DNA from: an uncultured Oscillospiraceae bacterium
Lineage (GTDB): Bacteria > Bacillota > Clostridia > Oscillospirales > Oscillospiraceae
NCBI GenBank assembly: GCA_910578505.1
Contig: CAJTPV010000013.1
Span: forward strand, 13,016 to 77,015
Length of the DNA stretch: 64,000 nt
Direction: 5' to 3'
Positions 16,343 to 24,336 of the stretch are shown piece after piece. The stretch's first letter is position 1. Each line of letters opens with the position of its first letter. Below the pieces are notes generated by a model, which made no database searches, was not told the origin of the DNA, and worked only from the letters and a program-made list of their open reading frames with translations. The translations under genes and the position numbers were made by a program.

Positions 16343-16371
16343 CTGACAAGGCTGCATTGTTCAGGTATACT
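16343..16371 (+). promoter_or_regulatory. Plus-strand promoter pointing into the terminator of the P-II-like gene
   Basis: CTGACA, 17 bases, TATACT. The predicted start is about 20 bases before a 14-pair hairpin. No plus-strand gene follows; it could make a very short or antisense transcript. Confidence 0.4.
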
Positions 16372-16392
16372 ATAGCAAATCTGCCCAGGCAG

Positions 16393-16431
16393 AAAAAGTT
16401 GACCGCCCGGAATGCCATCCGGGCGGTCAAC
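16393..16431 (-). terminator. Intrinsic terminator of the DUF1538/P-II operon
   Basis: GTTGACCGCCCGGA pairs perfectly with TCCGGGCGGTCAAC (14 base pairs, loop of 6). Read on the minus strand it is followed by TTTTT, so it ends the unit containing the two upstream minus-strand genes. Confidence 0.85.
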
Positions 16432-16462
16432 ACGCATATGCAGGCAGTGAAAGTACAGCGAA

Positions 16463-17236
16463 TCATCCCAGATGCACCAGCCGGTCGATACCCAGGGAGC
16501 ACACCAGGGCCCCCGCCTCCGTCTGTACGCCGTGGGTGCCGTTAATGGCGTCCATCACCTGGTTGCGAATCTCCTTCGGCACCACGATGAACAGCATCTC
16601 CTTCTCCGACTGGCTGGCCAGTCCCCGCAGCTGGGCGGTCTGCTCGTCGCCCACCCAGCGCCCGCGGACAATGGTGCCGCCTCTGGCCCCCGCCTTCTTC
16701 GCCGTCTCCATCACCGGGCCCGTAAAGCCCTGGTTGACCAATATCAAAATCAGACTGTTCTTCTGCTCCTGGTCCATATCGACGTCTCCTCCGTTCTCCT
16801 TTTTTGTGGACATATCCACCACCGCCGCCAGCAGGCTGTTCACCGCTGTCAGCGGCATGGTATAGGCGATTCCCCGGCCCGGAACCCGGCCCCGCAGCTC
16901 ATCGTCCAGCCGGTCCAGCAGCTGCCGGGCCACGGACACAGGGGTGAGACTGAAAATGATGTCCTTCTCCGAGCTGCCCAGGCCCAGAATGTCCAGGATT
17001 TCCGACGTGGCCGTGCCGGTCCCCTCACAGCGGATATGGGTGAACACCTGATGCTCCGAGTAAAATTTCATCAGCCGGTTGCCGTTGCCCCGCTCAATGA
17101 TGGATGTGATAAGCGCCATCTGCTCCGGCCGCTGGGGCTTTGCCTCCGGCTTCGACTTCTCAATGATCGTGGTCAGCAGATCCCGCTGCTCCGGCTTGTG
17201 GGGCGCTGCTTTCGCCTTTGACTTCTTAGCCGCCAT
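16463..17236 (-). CDS. Tandem P-II-like regulatory protein
   Basis: A 257-residue protein with a basic N-terminus (MAAKKSKAKAAP), then two P-II/GlnB-like ferredoxin-fold domains: about residues 50-140 (LMKFYSEHQVFTHIRCEG...) and about 155-257 (LILILVNQGFTGPVMETAKK...GGTIVRGR...FIVVPKEI). P-II proteins bind ATP/ADP and control transporters such as AmtB. This gene starts 11 bases after the DUF1538 membrane protein with a strong AAGGAGG site and shares its terminator, so it probably regulates that transporter. The two-domain chain is unlike the usual trimeric single-domain P-II. The effector is unknown. Confidence 0.75.
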   Translation of the reverse strand: MAAKKSKAKAAPHKPEQRDLLTTIIEKSKPEAKPQRPEQMALITSIIERGNGNRLMKFYSEHQVFTHIRCEGTGTATSEILDILGLGSSEKDIIFSLTPVSVARQLLDRLDDELRGRVPGRGIAYTMPLTAVNSLLAAVVDMSTKKENGGDVDMDQEQKNSLILILVNQGFTGPVMETAKKAGARGGTIVRGRWVGDEQTAQLRGLASQSEKEMLFIVVPKEIRNQVMDAINGTHGVQTEAGALVCSLGIDRLVHLG

Positions 17237-17247
17237 ATCCAGCCTCC

Positions 17248-18768
17248 TTAATCATAGTACAGGACGCAGTCGTCCGCTTTGGCAATTTCCGCCCGCACCG
17301 CCTGGACCGCCAGCTTCCGGCGCATCCGGCCCGCCAGGCCCATGAGCTGGATGGTCACCAGCGGCGTCATCGCCACCAGGGCCACCAGCCCGAAGGCGTC
17401 GGTCATCAGGTTCCCGCCCGCCGCGTCGCAGGCCCCCATGGCAAAGGGCAGCAGGAAGGTGGCGGTCATGGGTCCTGAGGCCACGCCGCCGGCGTCGAAG
17501 GCCACGCCGGTAAAGAGCTGGGGCACAAAAAACGTGAGCCCCAGGGAGATGGCGTAGCCCGGAATCAGGAACCAGAGGATGGAGATGCCGGTCAGCACCC
17601 GCAGCATGGCGATCCCCACGGAGACGGCCACCCCGATGGACAGGCCCTGCTTCATGGCCGCCTGGGAGATGGAGCCCATGGACACCTCCTCCACCTGCTT
17701 GATGAGCACGTGGACCGCCGGCTCCGCCGCGACGATGAAGTAGCCCATGACCATCCCTGCCGGTATGAGCAGATAGGGCCTGCTGCTGCTGGCGATGGAC
17801 GCGCCGATGAGCTGCCCGGCCGCCATAAAGCCCACGTTGACGCCGGTGAGGAACATCACCAGCCCGACATATGTATACACCAGCCCGCTGACGATCCGCA
17901 GCAGCTGGGTACGCTGGAAGCGGTGGGTCATCAGCTGGAAGAGCAGGAACATGGCGCAGATGGGGACCATGGCCACCGCCACCTCCTCCGCGTAAACGGG
18001 CAGAGCCGCCATGAACTGGGCGGCGGCATCCCTGGTGGTGGCGATATCCGGCAGGGGGGCCGGGGTATAGGTAGCCTTGTCCGGCGCGTAGGTGATGCCC
18101 AGCAGCAGCACAGAGAGAATGGGGCCGATGCTGCACAGCGCCACCAGGCCGAAACTGTCGCTGGTGGAGTTGCGGTCACTGCGCACGGAGGCCATGCCCA
18201 CGCCCAGGGCCATGATGAACGGCACCGTGATGGGGCCGGTGGTCACGCCGCCGGCGTCAAAGGAGATGGGGATGAAGTCCCTGGGCGCGAAGGCCGCCAG
18301 GGCAAAGGCCAGCAGATATCCGCCCACCAGCAGATAGGAGAGGGGGACCTTGATGAGAATACGCAGCAGGGCGATGACCAGGAACAGTCCCACGCCCGCC
18401 GCCACGGTAAAGATGAGCACTTTGCTGGGGATGGCCTCCACCTGCTGGGCCAGCACCTGCAGGTCCGGTTCGGCCACGGTGATGAGGATGCCCAGCAGCA
18501 GGGCCACAGACAGGGGGATGGCCATGTGCCTGGCCTTGCTGAAGTAGACGCCGATGCCGCTGCCCATAGGGGTCATGGACATATCCACCCCCAGGGTGAA
18601 CACGCCCACCCCCACAATCAGCAAAAACGCGCCGAACAGGAACAGCACCAGCGTCCCCGGCGTCAGGGGGACGATGGAGATGCTCAGCAGCAGTACAATG
18701 GCTGTGATCGGGAGGACGGACGAGAGGGACTCCCGGATCTTTTCCATGAGCTGAGGATTGATGCGCAC
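17248..18768 (-). CDS. DUF1538 membrane transporter, two homologous halves fused
   Basis: A 506-residue, very hydrophobic protein with an internal duplication. Each half carries AEP...VL (near residues 99 and 348), FDAGGV..GP (near 170 and 424) and a later FGLVAL. The half-repeats are about 250 residues apart, typical of inverted- or tandem-repeat transporters. DUF1538 proteins are poorly studied; a two-gene version (UmpA/UmpB) from Halomonas has, as I recall, been described as a Na+/K+-H+ antiporter. I choose the GTG behind GGAAGGAG rather than the longer open frame. The gene downstream encodes a double P-II protein, suggesting control by nucleotide state. Confidence 0.75.
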   Translation of the reverse strand: MRINPQLMEKIRESLSSVLPITAIVLLLSISIVPLTPGTLVLFLFGAFLLIVGVGVFTLGVDMSMTPMGSGIGVYFSKARHMAIPLSVALLLGILITVAEPDLQVLAQQVEAIPSKVLIFTVAAGVGLFLVIALLRILIKVPLSYLLVGGYLLAFALAAFAPRDFIPISFDAGGVTTGPITVPFIMALGVGMASVRSDRNSTSDSFGLVALCSIGPILSVLLLGITYAPDKATYTPAPLPDIATTRDAAAQFMAALPVYAEEVAVAMVPICAMFLLFQLMTHRFQRTQLLRIVSGLVYTYVGLVMFLTGVNVGFMAAGQLIGASIASSSRPYLLIPAGMVMGYFIVAAEPAVHVLIKQVEEVSMGSISQAAMKQGLSIGVAVSVGIAMLRVLTGISILWFLIPGYAISLGLTFFVPQLFTGVAFDAGGVASGPMTATFLLPFAMGACDAAGGNLMTDAFGLVALVAMTPLVTIQLMGLAGRMRRKLAVQAVRAEIAKADDCVLYYD

Positions 18769-19050
18769 GGTAAGTCTCCTTCCCTGCCGCGCGGGACGCG
18801 GCAAAATCAGATAGGTATATCTTACAGGAAATTTTGAGAAATGTACAGCGGTTTTTCGATATTAACGATTTCTTTACGAAATCTTTCTATCGGAGGGGAT
18901 GGCGCGGTGCTGACCAGAACGCCCCCGCGCTGGACGATGACCGGACTCCTTACCCGTCAAGCAAAAGTGCCTCCTGCCTTCAGTGATGACAAGTATAAAA
19001 TACGAATACGGGACATTGGGGTAATTCCTAATTTTTCACTGCCGTCCGCC

Positions 19051-20253
19051 TCAATCTGGCGCTTTGAAATTGTATACAGGGCGGATTCGCTCCACAATCT
19101 CCGCCGTCGGTCCAATCTGTCCCATCAGCTCATCCAACCTTTTATAGGCCATAGGGGATTCATCCAGCGTTTCCAATCCCACGCAGGTGGTAAAAATACC
19201 CGCCATCTCGTGCTGGAACGCCTCCACAGACAGCGTATGACGCGCTGCCGTCCGGCTCATCAGGCGTCCGGCACCGTGGGGGGCGGAGCAGTTCCAGTCC
19301 TCGTCTCCCTTCCCTACGCAAATCAGGCTCCCGTCCCGCATATTGATCGGGATCAGCAGCTTTTCCCCCGCATTTGCGGACACGGCCCCCTTGCGCAGGA
19401 TCATGGACTCCGTATCAATATAGTTGTGGATGGTTGTAAAAGACTCCCGCGCTGTCAGGCCCATTCCGGACAGGATGATATCCACCATCGCCCTGCGGTT
19501 CAGCGCCGCGAAGCGCTGGATCAGACGCATATCGTGGATATAATCCGCAAACAGTTTGCCCTCCACATAGGCCAGCTCCTTGGGGATATCCAGGGCATGC
19601 TCTTTTTTCAAACGCTCAATGGCGCTCTGGATCTCCTGGAACCGCCCCTCCGCCTTCAGCCGGGCAATGGTCTCCTGGATCTGGTACTTTGCGCCGCCCC
19701 ACAGGGCGCGCCGTCCCTCGTCCTGATAGAACGACGCCGCCTCGACGCCCAAGTGGCGGCTGCCGGAGTGGACCACCAGAAACAGCTGGCCATCCCCGGC
19801 CCGGTCCACCTCAATGAAGTGGTTCCCGCCGCCGAGGGAGCCGATGCTGCACATGGCCCGCTCCAGCTGGACCTGCCCGGCGCAGCGCAGCTGTGTCAGG
19901 TCGATCTCCGCATGCAGCGGATGGGGCGTGTCCCGCACTTCCCGGCCAAAGGGGATCTCCCGGCGGATCAGATTGTCCAGCGCTTCAAAGTCGATGTCAT
20001 GTTCCGCCAGCTCCACCGTCTCCATGCCGCAGCCGATATCTACCCCCACCATGCCGGGGACGACTTTGTCGTGGATGGTCATCGTGGTGCCGATGGTGCA
20101 GCCCATACCGGCGTGGACGTCCGGCATGATGCGGATTTTGCAGTCCGCGAACGCCGCCTGATTGCATACGGTCTGGATTTGTCTGGCGGCGGTGTCCTCC
20201 AACGTCTCACAAAAGCACCTGGCGGTGTTGTGGGTCCCCTTGATCTCGATCAT
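19051..20253 (-). CDS. rtcB: RtcB-family RNA ligase
   Basis: A 400-residue RtcB, which joins 2',3'-cyclic phosphate (or 3'-phosphate) and 5'-OH RNA ends using GTP and Mn2+ through a histidine-GMP intermediate. Metal and nucleotide motifs are intact: MPDVHAGMGCTIG, GVDIGCGM, GGGNHFIEV, VHSGSRHLG, and PHGAGR containing the guanylated histidine. The length is normal (about 400-410). The ATG follows GGAGGAGGT. It is the second gene of an operon, starting 64 bases after the slipin stop. No archease or RtcA gene is nearby. The operon is headed by a structured tRNA-like leader. Confidence 0.9.
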   Translation of the reverse strand: MIEIKGTHNTARCFCETLEDTAARQIQTVCNQAAFADCKIRIMPDVHAGMGCTIGTTMTIHDKVVPGMVGVDIGCGMETVELAEHDIDFEALDNLIRREIPFGREVRDTPHPLHAEIDLTQLRCAGQVQLERAMCSIGSLGGGNHFIEVDRAGDGQLFLVVHSGSRHLGVEAASFYQDEGRRALWGGAKYQIQETIARLKAEGRFQEIQSAIERLKKEHALDIPKELAYVEGKLFADYIHDMRLIQRFAALNRRAMVDIILSGMGLTARESFTTIHNYIDTESMILRKGAVSANAGEKLLIPINMRDGSLICVGKGDEDWNCSAPHGAGRLMSRTAARHTLSVEAFQHEMAGIFTTCVGLETLDESPMAYKRLDELMGQIGPTAEIVERIRPVYNFKAPD

Positions 20254-20316
20254 ATTCCGTACCTCCTCCAAAAGTATGGGCCGGTGGGATTTCTGCCCAC
20301 CGGCCCTGCACATGCC

Positions 20317-21480
20317 TCAGGATGCCTTCCCGCGTAAAATATCCCCCAGCTGGGCCAGCAGGTCGCCGGTGCCGTTGAGATTGATGTTCCCCACGTTGGC
20401 GCAGATCCGCTCGATGTACTCCAGCTCCTTCAGGCGGTAGAGGGTCTGGTTCTCCTCCATGAGCCGGGCGGTATTGAGCAGGGAGCGGGTGGAGGCTACC
20501 TCCTCCCGGCGGGTGATGACGCTGGCCTGGGCCCGCTTCTCCGCCGCCAGGACGTTGTTCATGATGTCGCGAATCTCTCCCGGCAGAATGATGTCCTTCA
20601 CGCCGCCGTCCAGAACCTCCACAAACAGGGCGGGGGCCTTCTCCTTCAGCCGCGCGATGACGTACTCGGACACCTGGTCCTTGCCCTCCAGAATTTCGTC
20701 CAGCTTGTGCTTGCCCACATACTCCCGCATGGCCAGCTGGGCCGCCACGTGCAGCTGCTCCGCGTAGTCGTCGATCTCCGTCAGCACCCGCACGTAGTCG
20801 GTGATGCGGTAGCTGCACACGAAGTTGATGCGCAGGGACACCTTGTCCTGGGTCAGGATCTCCTGGCCGGTAATATTCATCTGGGTCAGGCGGGTGTCCA
20901 CATATCCCACATCCACCTGCACGCCGCTTTTCCAGAAATAATATGTACCGGGCTCCAGCACTCTCTCAAAACGCTTGTTGAAATACAGCCGCGCCTTCTG
21001 GTGGGAGGCTACAGATATCCTGGTGTACAGCTCGTCAGGCATCTGCTCCATGATGTATCCGGGTACGCTGCCGCCAACCTCCGGGCTGGCAATGCTGACG
21101 ATTTGGAATTCGTGCTTCCGCTCCACAGACCAGAAAGCGTACTTTCCTTTTTCAAGGGCCTGATGGAACTTGCCGTCGATGAAGTGGAGGGCGATTTGCT
21201 GCTCCCCCACCTCCACAGCGGTGGTCTGCCGGGCGATTTCCTTGCTGCGCAGAAGGGTTTCCAGGGAGCACCTTGCGGAATACAGTTCGCCGTCCGTTGA
21301 CAGGACTTCCGCAATATTCTCGCCGAACAGGCGGTATTTGCCGGCATACAGCAGCCGCACAAATTTCCCGTTTTTGAACAGCAGCCCCCTTTGATTTTCG
21401 TTGATAATGACTTTCCGCATAAATTTTCTTGTTGTGGTCTGAAGGATCTTTTGATTCTTGCTCATAATCAGTTCTCTCAT
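20317..21480 (-). CDS. Slipin (band 7/SPFH) protein paired with RtcB
   Basis: A 387-residue protein whose C-terminal half (about 170-345) is a band-7/SPFH domain (TRLTQMNITGQEILTQD..., ASVITRREEVAST). The N-terminal half (about 20-160) has two beta-rich repeats resembling KYRLFGENIAEVLSTDG and KYAFWSVERKHEFQ. No clear membrane helix is present, unlike classic slipins. Family knowledge: bacterial slipins recur beside RtcB in predicted RNA-repair and conflict loci. Start: ATG behind GAGGAGG. It is the first coding gene after about 400 bases of structured sequence. Confidence 0.8.
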   Translation of the reverse strand: MRELIMSKNQKILQTTTRKFMRKVIINENQRGLLFKNGKFVRLLYAGKYRLFGENIAEVLSTDGELYSARCSLETLLRSKEIARQTTAVEVGEQQIALHFIDGKFHQALEKGKYAFWSVERKHEFQIVSIASPEVGGSVPGYIMEQMPDELYTRISVASHQKARLYFNKRFERVLEPGTYYFWKSGVQVDVGYVDTRLTQMNITGQEILTQDKVSLRINFVCSYRITDYVRVLTEIDDYAEQLHVAAQLAMREYVGKHKLDEILEGKDQVSEYVIARLKEKAPALFVEVLDGGVKDIILPGEIRDIMNNVLAAEKRAQASVITRREEVASTRSLLNTARLMEENQTLYRLKELEYIERICANVGNINLNGTGDLLAQLGDILRGKAS

Positions 21481-21489
21481 ATCTGAAAA

Positions 21490-21897
21490 CCCTCCTCACA
21501 GGTTTGATAGCGGCGTGCTTCCCCGGATGGGCACGTTGCGGCCAACAGCTTGAGCGCGGCGGGCGTGAGGCGGAAAGCCAGGCTTCTGGCCTCACGTGCG
21601 CGTGCGCGGGATCCGCTGCCGGACAGGCGGCGTGTCCATTGCTTTGGAGTCTCCGAAAAGTCCTCCGCCGCGTGGGGAAGCACATGCTTTTGATAGATGG
21701 TCTCCGTTTTCGCGGGGACCGGTCATGTGTGCCGTTTCCGGCAATGCTCCAACCAATTGGCATACGTCCAAACAAGGCGTACGGCAGGACTCGAACCTGC
21801 AAATGGTACTTCACCCGGCAAGGCTGCGGCATACGCTTCGGAATCTCCCCGCGCACCGCCGTGCGGCTTTCACCCACAGGCTCAGCGGCCTTGCAGG
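21490..21897 (-). ncRNA. Candidate long structured leader or noncoding RNA upstream of slipin-rtcB
   Basis: No convincing gene lies in this region, but the minus strand is dense with hairpins: a CGCAC/GTGCG stem at 21852-21865; the tRNA-like module at 21776-21836; TGCCG-GAAA-CGGCA with a GNRA loop at 21730-21743; GGTC.CCG...CGG.GACC at 21699-21720; GGACA...TGTCC at 21621-21637; CGTGAGGC...GCCTCACG with an inner CCAG/CTGG stem at 21564-21596. A further 7-pair helix, GCAAGGC with GCCTTGC, would form a pseudoknot with the tRNA-like acceptor stem. The ribosome site of the slipin gene lies at its end. It may be an independent RNA, a leader or both. No known family recognised. Confidence 0.45.
21776..21836 (-). 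ncRNA. tRNA-like module (about 60 nt) with intact T-arm and acceptor
   Basis: Read on the minus strand: a 7-pair acceptor stem (GCGTATG with CGTACGC, one wobble), two short 3-pair hairpins (GCA-GCCT-TGC and GGT-GAAGT-ACC) where D and anticodon arms would be, then a perfect T-arm GCAGG-TTCGAGT-CCTGC directly before the acceptor 3' strand. It is about 12 nt shorter than a real tRNA, has no normal anticodon loop and no encoded CCA, so it is a mimic or remnant rather than a tRNA. Confidence 0.5.
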
Positions 21898-21901
21898 ATG
21901 T

Positions 21902-21910
21902 ATGATACCA
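21902..21910 (-). promoter_or_regulatory. Candidate extended -10 promoter for the leader/slipin-rtcB unit
   Basis: On the minus strand: TGG followed by TATCAT, an extended -10 element. No good -35 is visible at 17 bases (GTGAAT). The predicted start near 21895 coincides with the first structured bases. Confidence 0.35.
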
Positions 21911-21986
21911 AATTCTGCCGCCGGATTCACGGAAAAAAAGTTGCGAGGTCCTGAAAAGGCGGGGCATCTTCTCAAAAGCACAGCCA

Positions 21987-22026
21987 AAGCCCCCCTGGAG
22001 AGCCAAGCTCTCCAGAGGGGCTTTTT
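21987..22026. terminator. Terminator hairpin downstream of fakA
   Basis: AAAGCCCC.CTGGAGAGC pairs with GCTCTCCAG.GGGGCTTT (17 pairs, one mismatch, loop CAA). The T-run (TTTTT) is best on the plus strand, but the element also separates minus-strand fakA from the slipin-rtcB leader. Confidence 0.7.
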
Positions 22027-22066
22027 GCCGGCGTCACCGCCGTCCTGACGCTCTGCGGCAGCGTCT

Positions 22067-23725
22067 CTACTCCATACTGATGATATAGTAATACACCGGC
22101 TGTCCCCCTGGCAGGACGGACAGCTCCGCGTCCGGGCAGTGGCTGGCAAAGATCTCCTGGGCCTTCTCCGCCTGCTCCTCCTGCACGTCCTCGCCGGAAA
22201 ACAGCGTAACAAACTCGGCTCCCCGGCTCCCGGCCTCCTGGGCCAGCTTTTCCAGCAGCACCGCGATATCCCGGTCCGTGCCGAACAGCTTGCCGTCCAG
22301 CAGCGCCAGATAGTCGCCCTCGCTGATCGCAAAGCCGCCGAAATCGCTGTTGCGGGCCGCGTAGGTGATCTGGGCCGTGGAGACGTTTTTGATGGATTCC
22401 GTCATCGTCTCCAGCAGCTCCTCCTGCTCCAGCTCCGGGTCCACCGCCATCATGGCGGTGATGCCCTGGGGCACCGTCACCGTGGGGACCACCACGACCT
22501 CCTTGTCCGTCAACCCCACGCACTGCTGGGCGGCCATAATGATATTCTTATTGTTGGGCAGCACAAAGACCACCTGGGCCGGCACCCGCTCAATCTCCTT
22601 GAGAATACTCTCCGTAGACGGATTCATGGTCTGACCGCCGGAGATGATCCCGTCAGCCCCCAGATCCTGGAACACGGCGGCCAGTCCGTCCCCGGCGCAC
22701 ACGGCCAAAAAGCCGTACTTCTTCTCCGGCTCCGCCGGGACCGGCGGCTCATCCTCCTCCAGGTCGTCCACGCACTGGGCCTTCTTCCCGGCGGCCAGGT
22801 CCTCCTGCTGGGTGCGCATGTTCTCAATCTTGGCCAGCTCCAGGGTGCCGTACTTCTGGGCCGCGTTCAGGGCGCTGCCCGGCGTGTTGGTGTGGACATG
22901 CACCTTGAAGGCCTCGTCGTCCTCGCCGATGACCAGGCTGTCGCCGATGCCGCCCAGATAGGCCCGCAGGGGGTTCAGATCCACGTGCTCGCTGCTCTTG
23001 CGGACAATGAACACCGTGTCAAAGGCGAAGGTGATCTCCTCGGCGGAAAAGCTGTTGAAATCGGCCTTTTCCCGCTTGGAAGAGGCGTCCTCGTCCACTT
23101 CCGGTATGTCCTCGCCCCGCAGGGAGGCCAGCATGCCCTCCAGAATGACCAGATACCCCTTGCCGCCGGCGTCCACAACGCCGGCCTTTTTCAGCACGGG
23201 GTTCATATCCGTGGTCTGGGCCAGAACCTCATAGCCCACGCGCAGAGCCTCGGAGAGCACATAGTCCACCTCGTTCTGCTCAGCGGCGGCCTCCACCGCC
23301 CGCTTTGCCGCCAGCCGGGAGACGGTGAGCACCGTGCCCTCGGCGGGCTTCATCACCGCGCCGTAGGCGGAGGCCACGCCCTCCTGCATGGCGGCGGCCA
23401 GCAGCGCGCCGTCGGCGGTGTCATGGCCCTTGAGGGTCTTGGACAGGCCCCGGAAGAGCAGGGAGAGGATCACGCCGGAGTTGCCCCGCGCCCCCCGCAG
23501 CAGGGCCCCGGCGGTGATGGCGGCGGCCTGGCCGATGGCGCTGTCGCCGCTCTTTTTCAGCTCCGCGGAGGCGGCGCCGATGGTCAGGCTCATATTGGTG
23601 CCGGTGTCGCCGTCGGGAACAGGGAAAACGTTGAGGTCGTTGATCTGCTGCTTCTGCAGCGTAATGGCGGCGGCGCCGTGGAGAATCATCTGCTTGAACT
23701 GCGTTCCGTCAATTGTATGCATCAT
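22067..23725 (-). CDS. fakA: Fatty acid kinase catalytic subunit FakA (DAK2 domain, YloV family)
   Basis: A 552-residue protein with an N-terminal DhaL/DAK2 nucleotide-binding domain (about residues 8-205, NVFPVPDGDTGTNM and RGARGNSG) and the long C-terminal part of the YloV/FakA family. FakA phosphorylates fatty acids held by FakB to feed phospholipid synthesis. FakB is not in the window. The order yloU-yloV is the conserved Firmicutes arrangement; the start lies 5 bases after the yloU stop with AAGGGGG upstream. Confidence 0.9.
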   Translation of the reverse strand: MMHTIDGTQFKQMILHGAAAITLQKQQINDLNVFPVPDGDTGTNMSLTIGAASAELKKSGDSAIGQAAAITAGALLRGARGNSGVILSLLFRGLSKTLKGHDTADGALLAAAMQEGVASAYGAVMKPAEGTVLTVSRLAAKRAVEAAAEQNEVDYVLSEALRVGYEVLAQTTDMNPVLKKAGVVDAGGKGYLVILEGMLASLRGEDIPEVDEDASSKREKADFNSFSAEEITFAFDTVFIVRKSSEHVDLNPLRAYLGGIGDSLVIGEDDEAFKVHVHTNTPGSALNAAQKYGTLELAKIENMRTQQEDLAAGKKAQCVDDLEEDEPPVPAEPEKKYGFLAVCAGDGLAAVFQDLGADGIISGGQTMNPSTESILKEIERVPAQVVFVLPNNKNIIMAAQQCVGLTDKEVVVVPTVTVPQGITAMMAVDPELEQEELLETMTESIKNVSTAQITYAARNSDFGGFAISEGDYLALLDGKLFGTDRDIAVLLEKLAQEAGSRGAEFVTLFSGEDVQEEQAEKAQEIFASHCPDAELSVLPGGQPVYYYIISME

Positions 23726-23730
23726 CTGCG

Positions 23731-24096
23731 TTATACCCCCTTGGAATTCGACACAACAGAGTCTACACAGACGTCCACGCTTTTGACGGGGATACCGGTG
23801 TACTTGCTGACTTTGTATTGGACCTCGCTCATAATCGAGCGGCAGACGGCGGTGATATTGATGCCGTGCTCGACGATGATATGCAGGCGGATCGAGACAG
23901 TGGCGTCCTCGTTGTAGATGACCTGCACGCCCTTGCTCATGGCCTCCTTGCGCAGGAGGTGGACCAGGCCGTCGGTCATGGAGCGGAAGGCCATCCCCTT
24001 CACGCCGAAGCAGTTGGTGGCGGCGTTGCCGGTGATATTGGTGAAGACCGCGTCGCTGATACTGATCTCACCCTTGGTGGACTGTAGCTTTATCAT
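23731..24096 (-). CDS. yloU: Asp23/Gls24-family envelope stress protein (YloU)
   Basis: A 121-residue protein starting MIKLQSTKGEISISDAVF and ending with the conserved VKSVDVCVDSV element of the Asp23/Gls24 family, small proteins linked to envelope homeostasis. An ATG three codons upstream sits on top of the AAAGG site, so the second ATG, 9 bases from it, is the likely start. It is the first gene of the yloU-fakA operon. Confidence 0.85.
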   Translation of the reverse strand: MIKLQSTKGEISISDAVFTNITGNAATNCFGVKGMAFRSMTDGLVHLLRKEAMSKGVQVIYNEDATVSIRLHIIVEHGINITAVCRSIMSEVQYKVSKYTGIPVKSVDVCVDSVVSNSKGV

Positions 24097-24140
24097 GGAA
24101 ACCATCCTTTCAGCGGGAAGCAAATTATACAGTAGCTTTT

Positions 24141-24169
24141 ATTATATACCATTTTTTTCTGGATAACAA
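24141..24169 (-). promoter_or_regulatory. Promoter of yloU-fakA
   Basis: On the minus strand: TTGTTA, 17 bases, TATAAT. A second TATAAT occurs 17 bases further downstream at 24124-24129. It is back to back with the rsmD promoter. Confidence 0.75.
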
Positions 24170-24220
24170 GTAGAAAAAGGCCAGAACAAAAAAATCTGTA
24201 AAAAAGCTGGCAGAACCCTA

Positions 24221-24249
24221 TTGAAAAATCTTCCCATTTGACATATTAT
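24221..24249 (+). promoter_or_regulatory. Promoter of rsmD-coaD and the coiled-coil gene
   Basis: TTGAAA, 17 bases, TATTAT. A TTGACA at 24239 overlaps it but has no -10 at a suitable distance. Confidence 0.65.
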
Positions 24250-24336
24250 CTATACACTATACAAAGCCGCGCCGGATTCCGGGGCCGGGCCGCCCGCCCG
24301 GCGGCAAACCGGGGGCCAGGGGAGAAAGGAATCGCT

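Noticed and set aside
21776..21836. A functional tRNA gene
   Set aside because: The T-arm and acceptor fit, but the D and anticodon arms are too short, there is no anticodon loop of 7, and the total is only about 60 nt. Reported instead as a tRNA-like module.
21504..22048. Small open frames on both strands upstream of the slipin gene
   Set aside because: They contain RQDSNLQ-like strings that arise when a T-arm sequence is translated; no ribosome sites or conserved domains.
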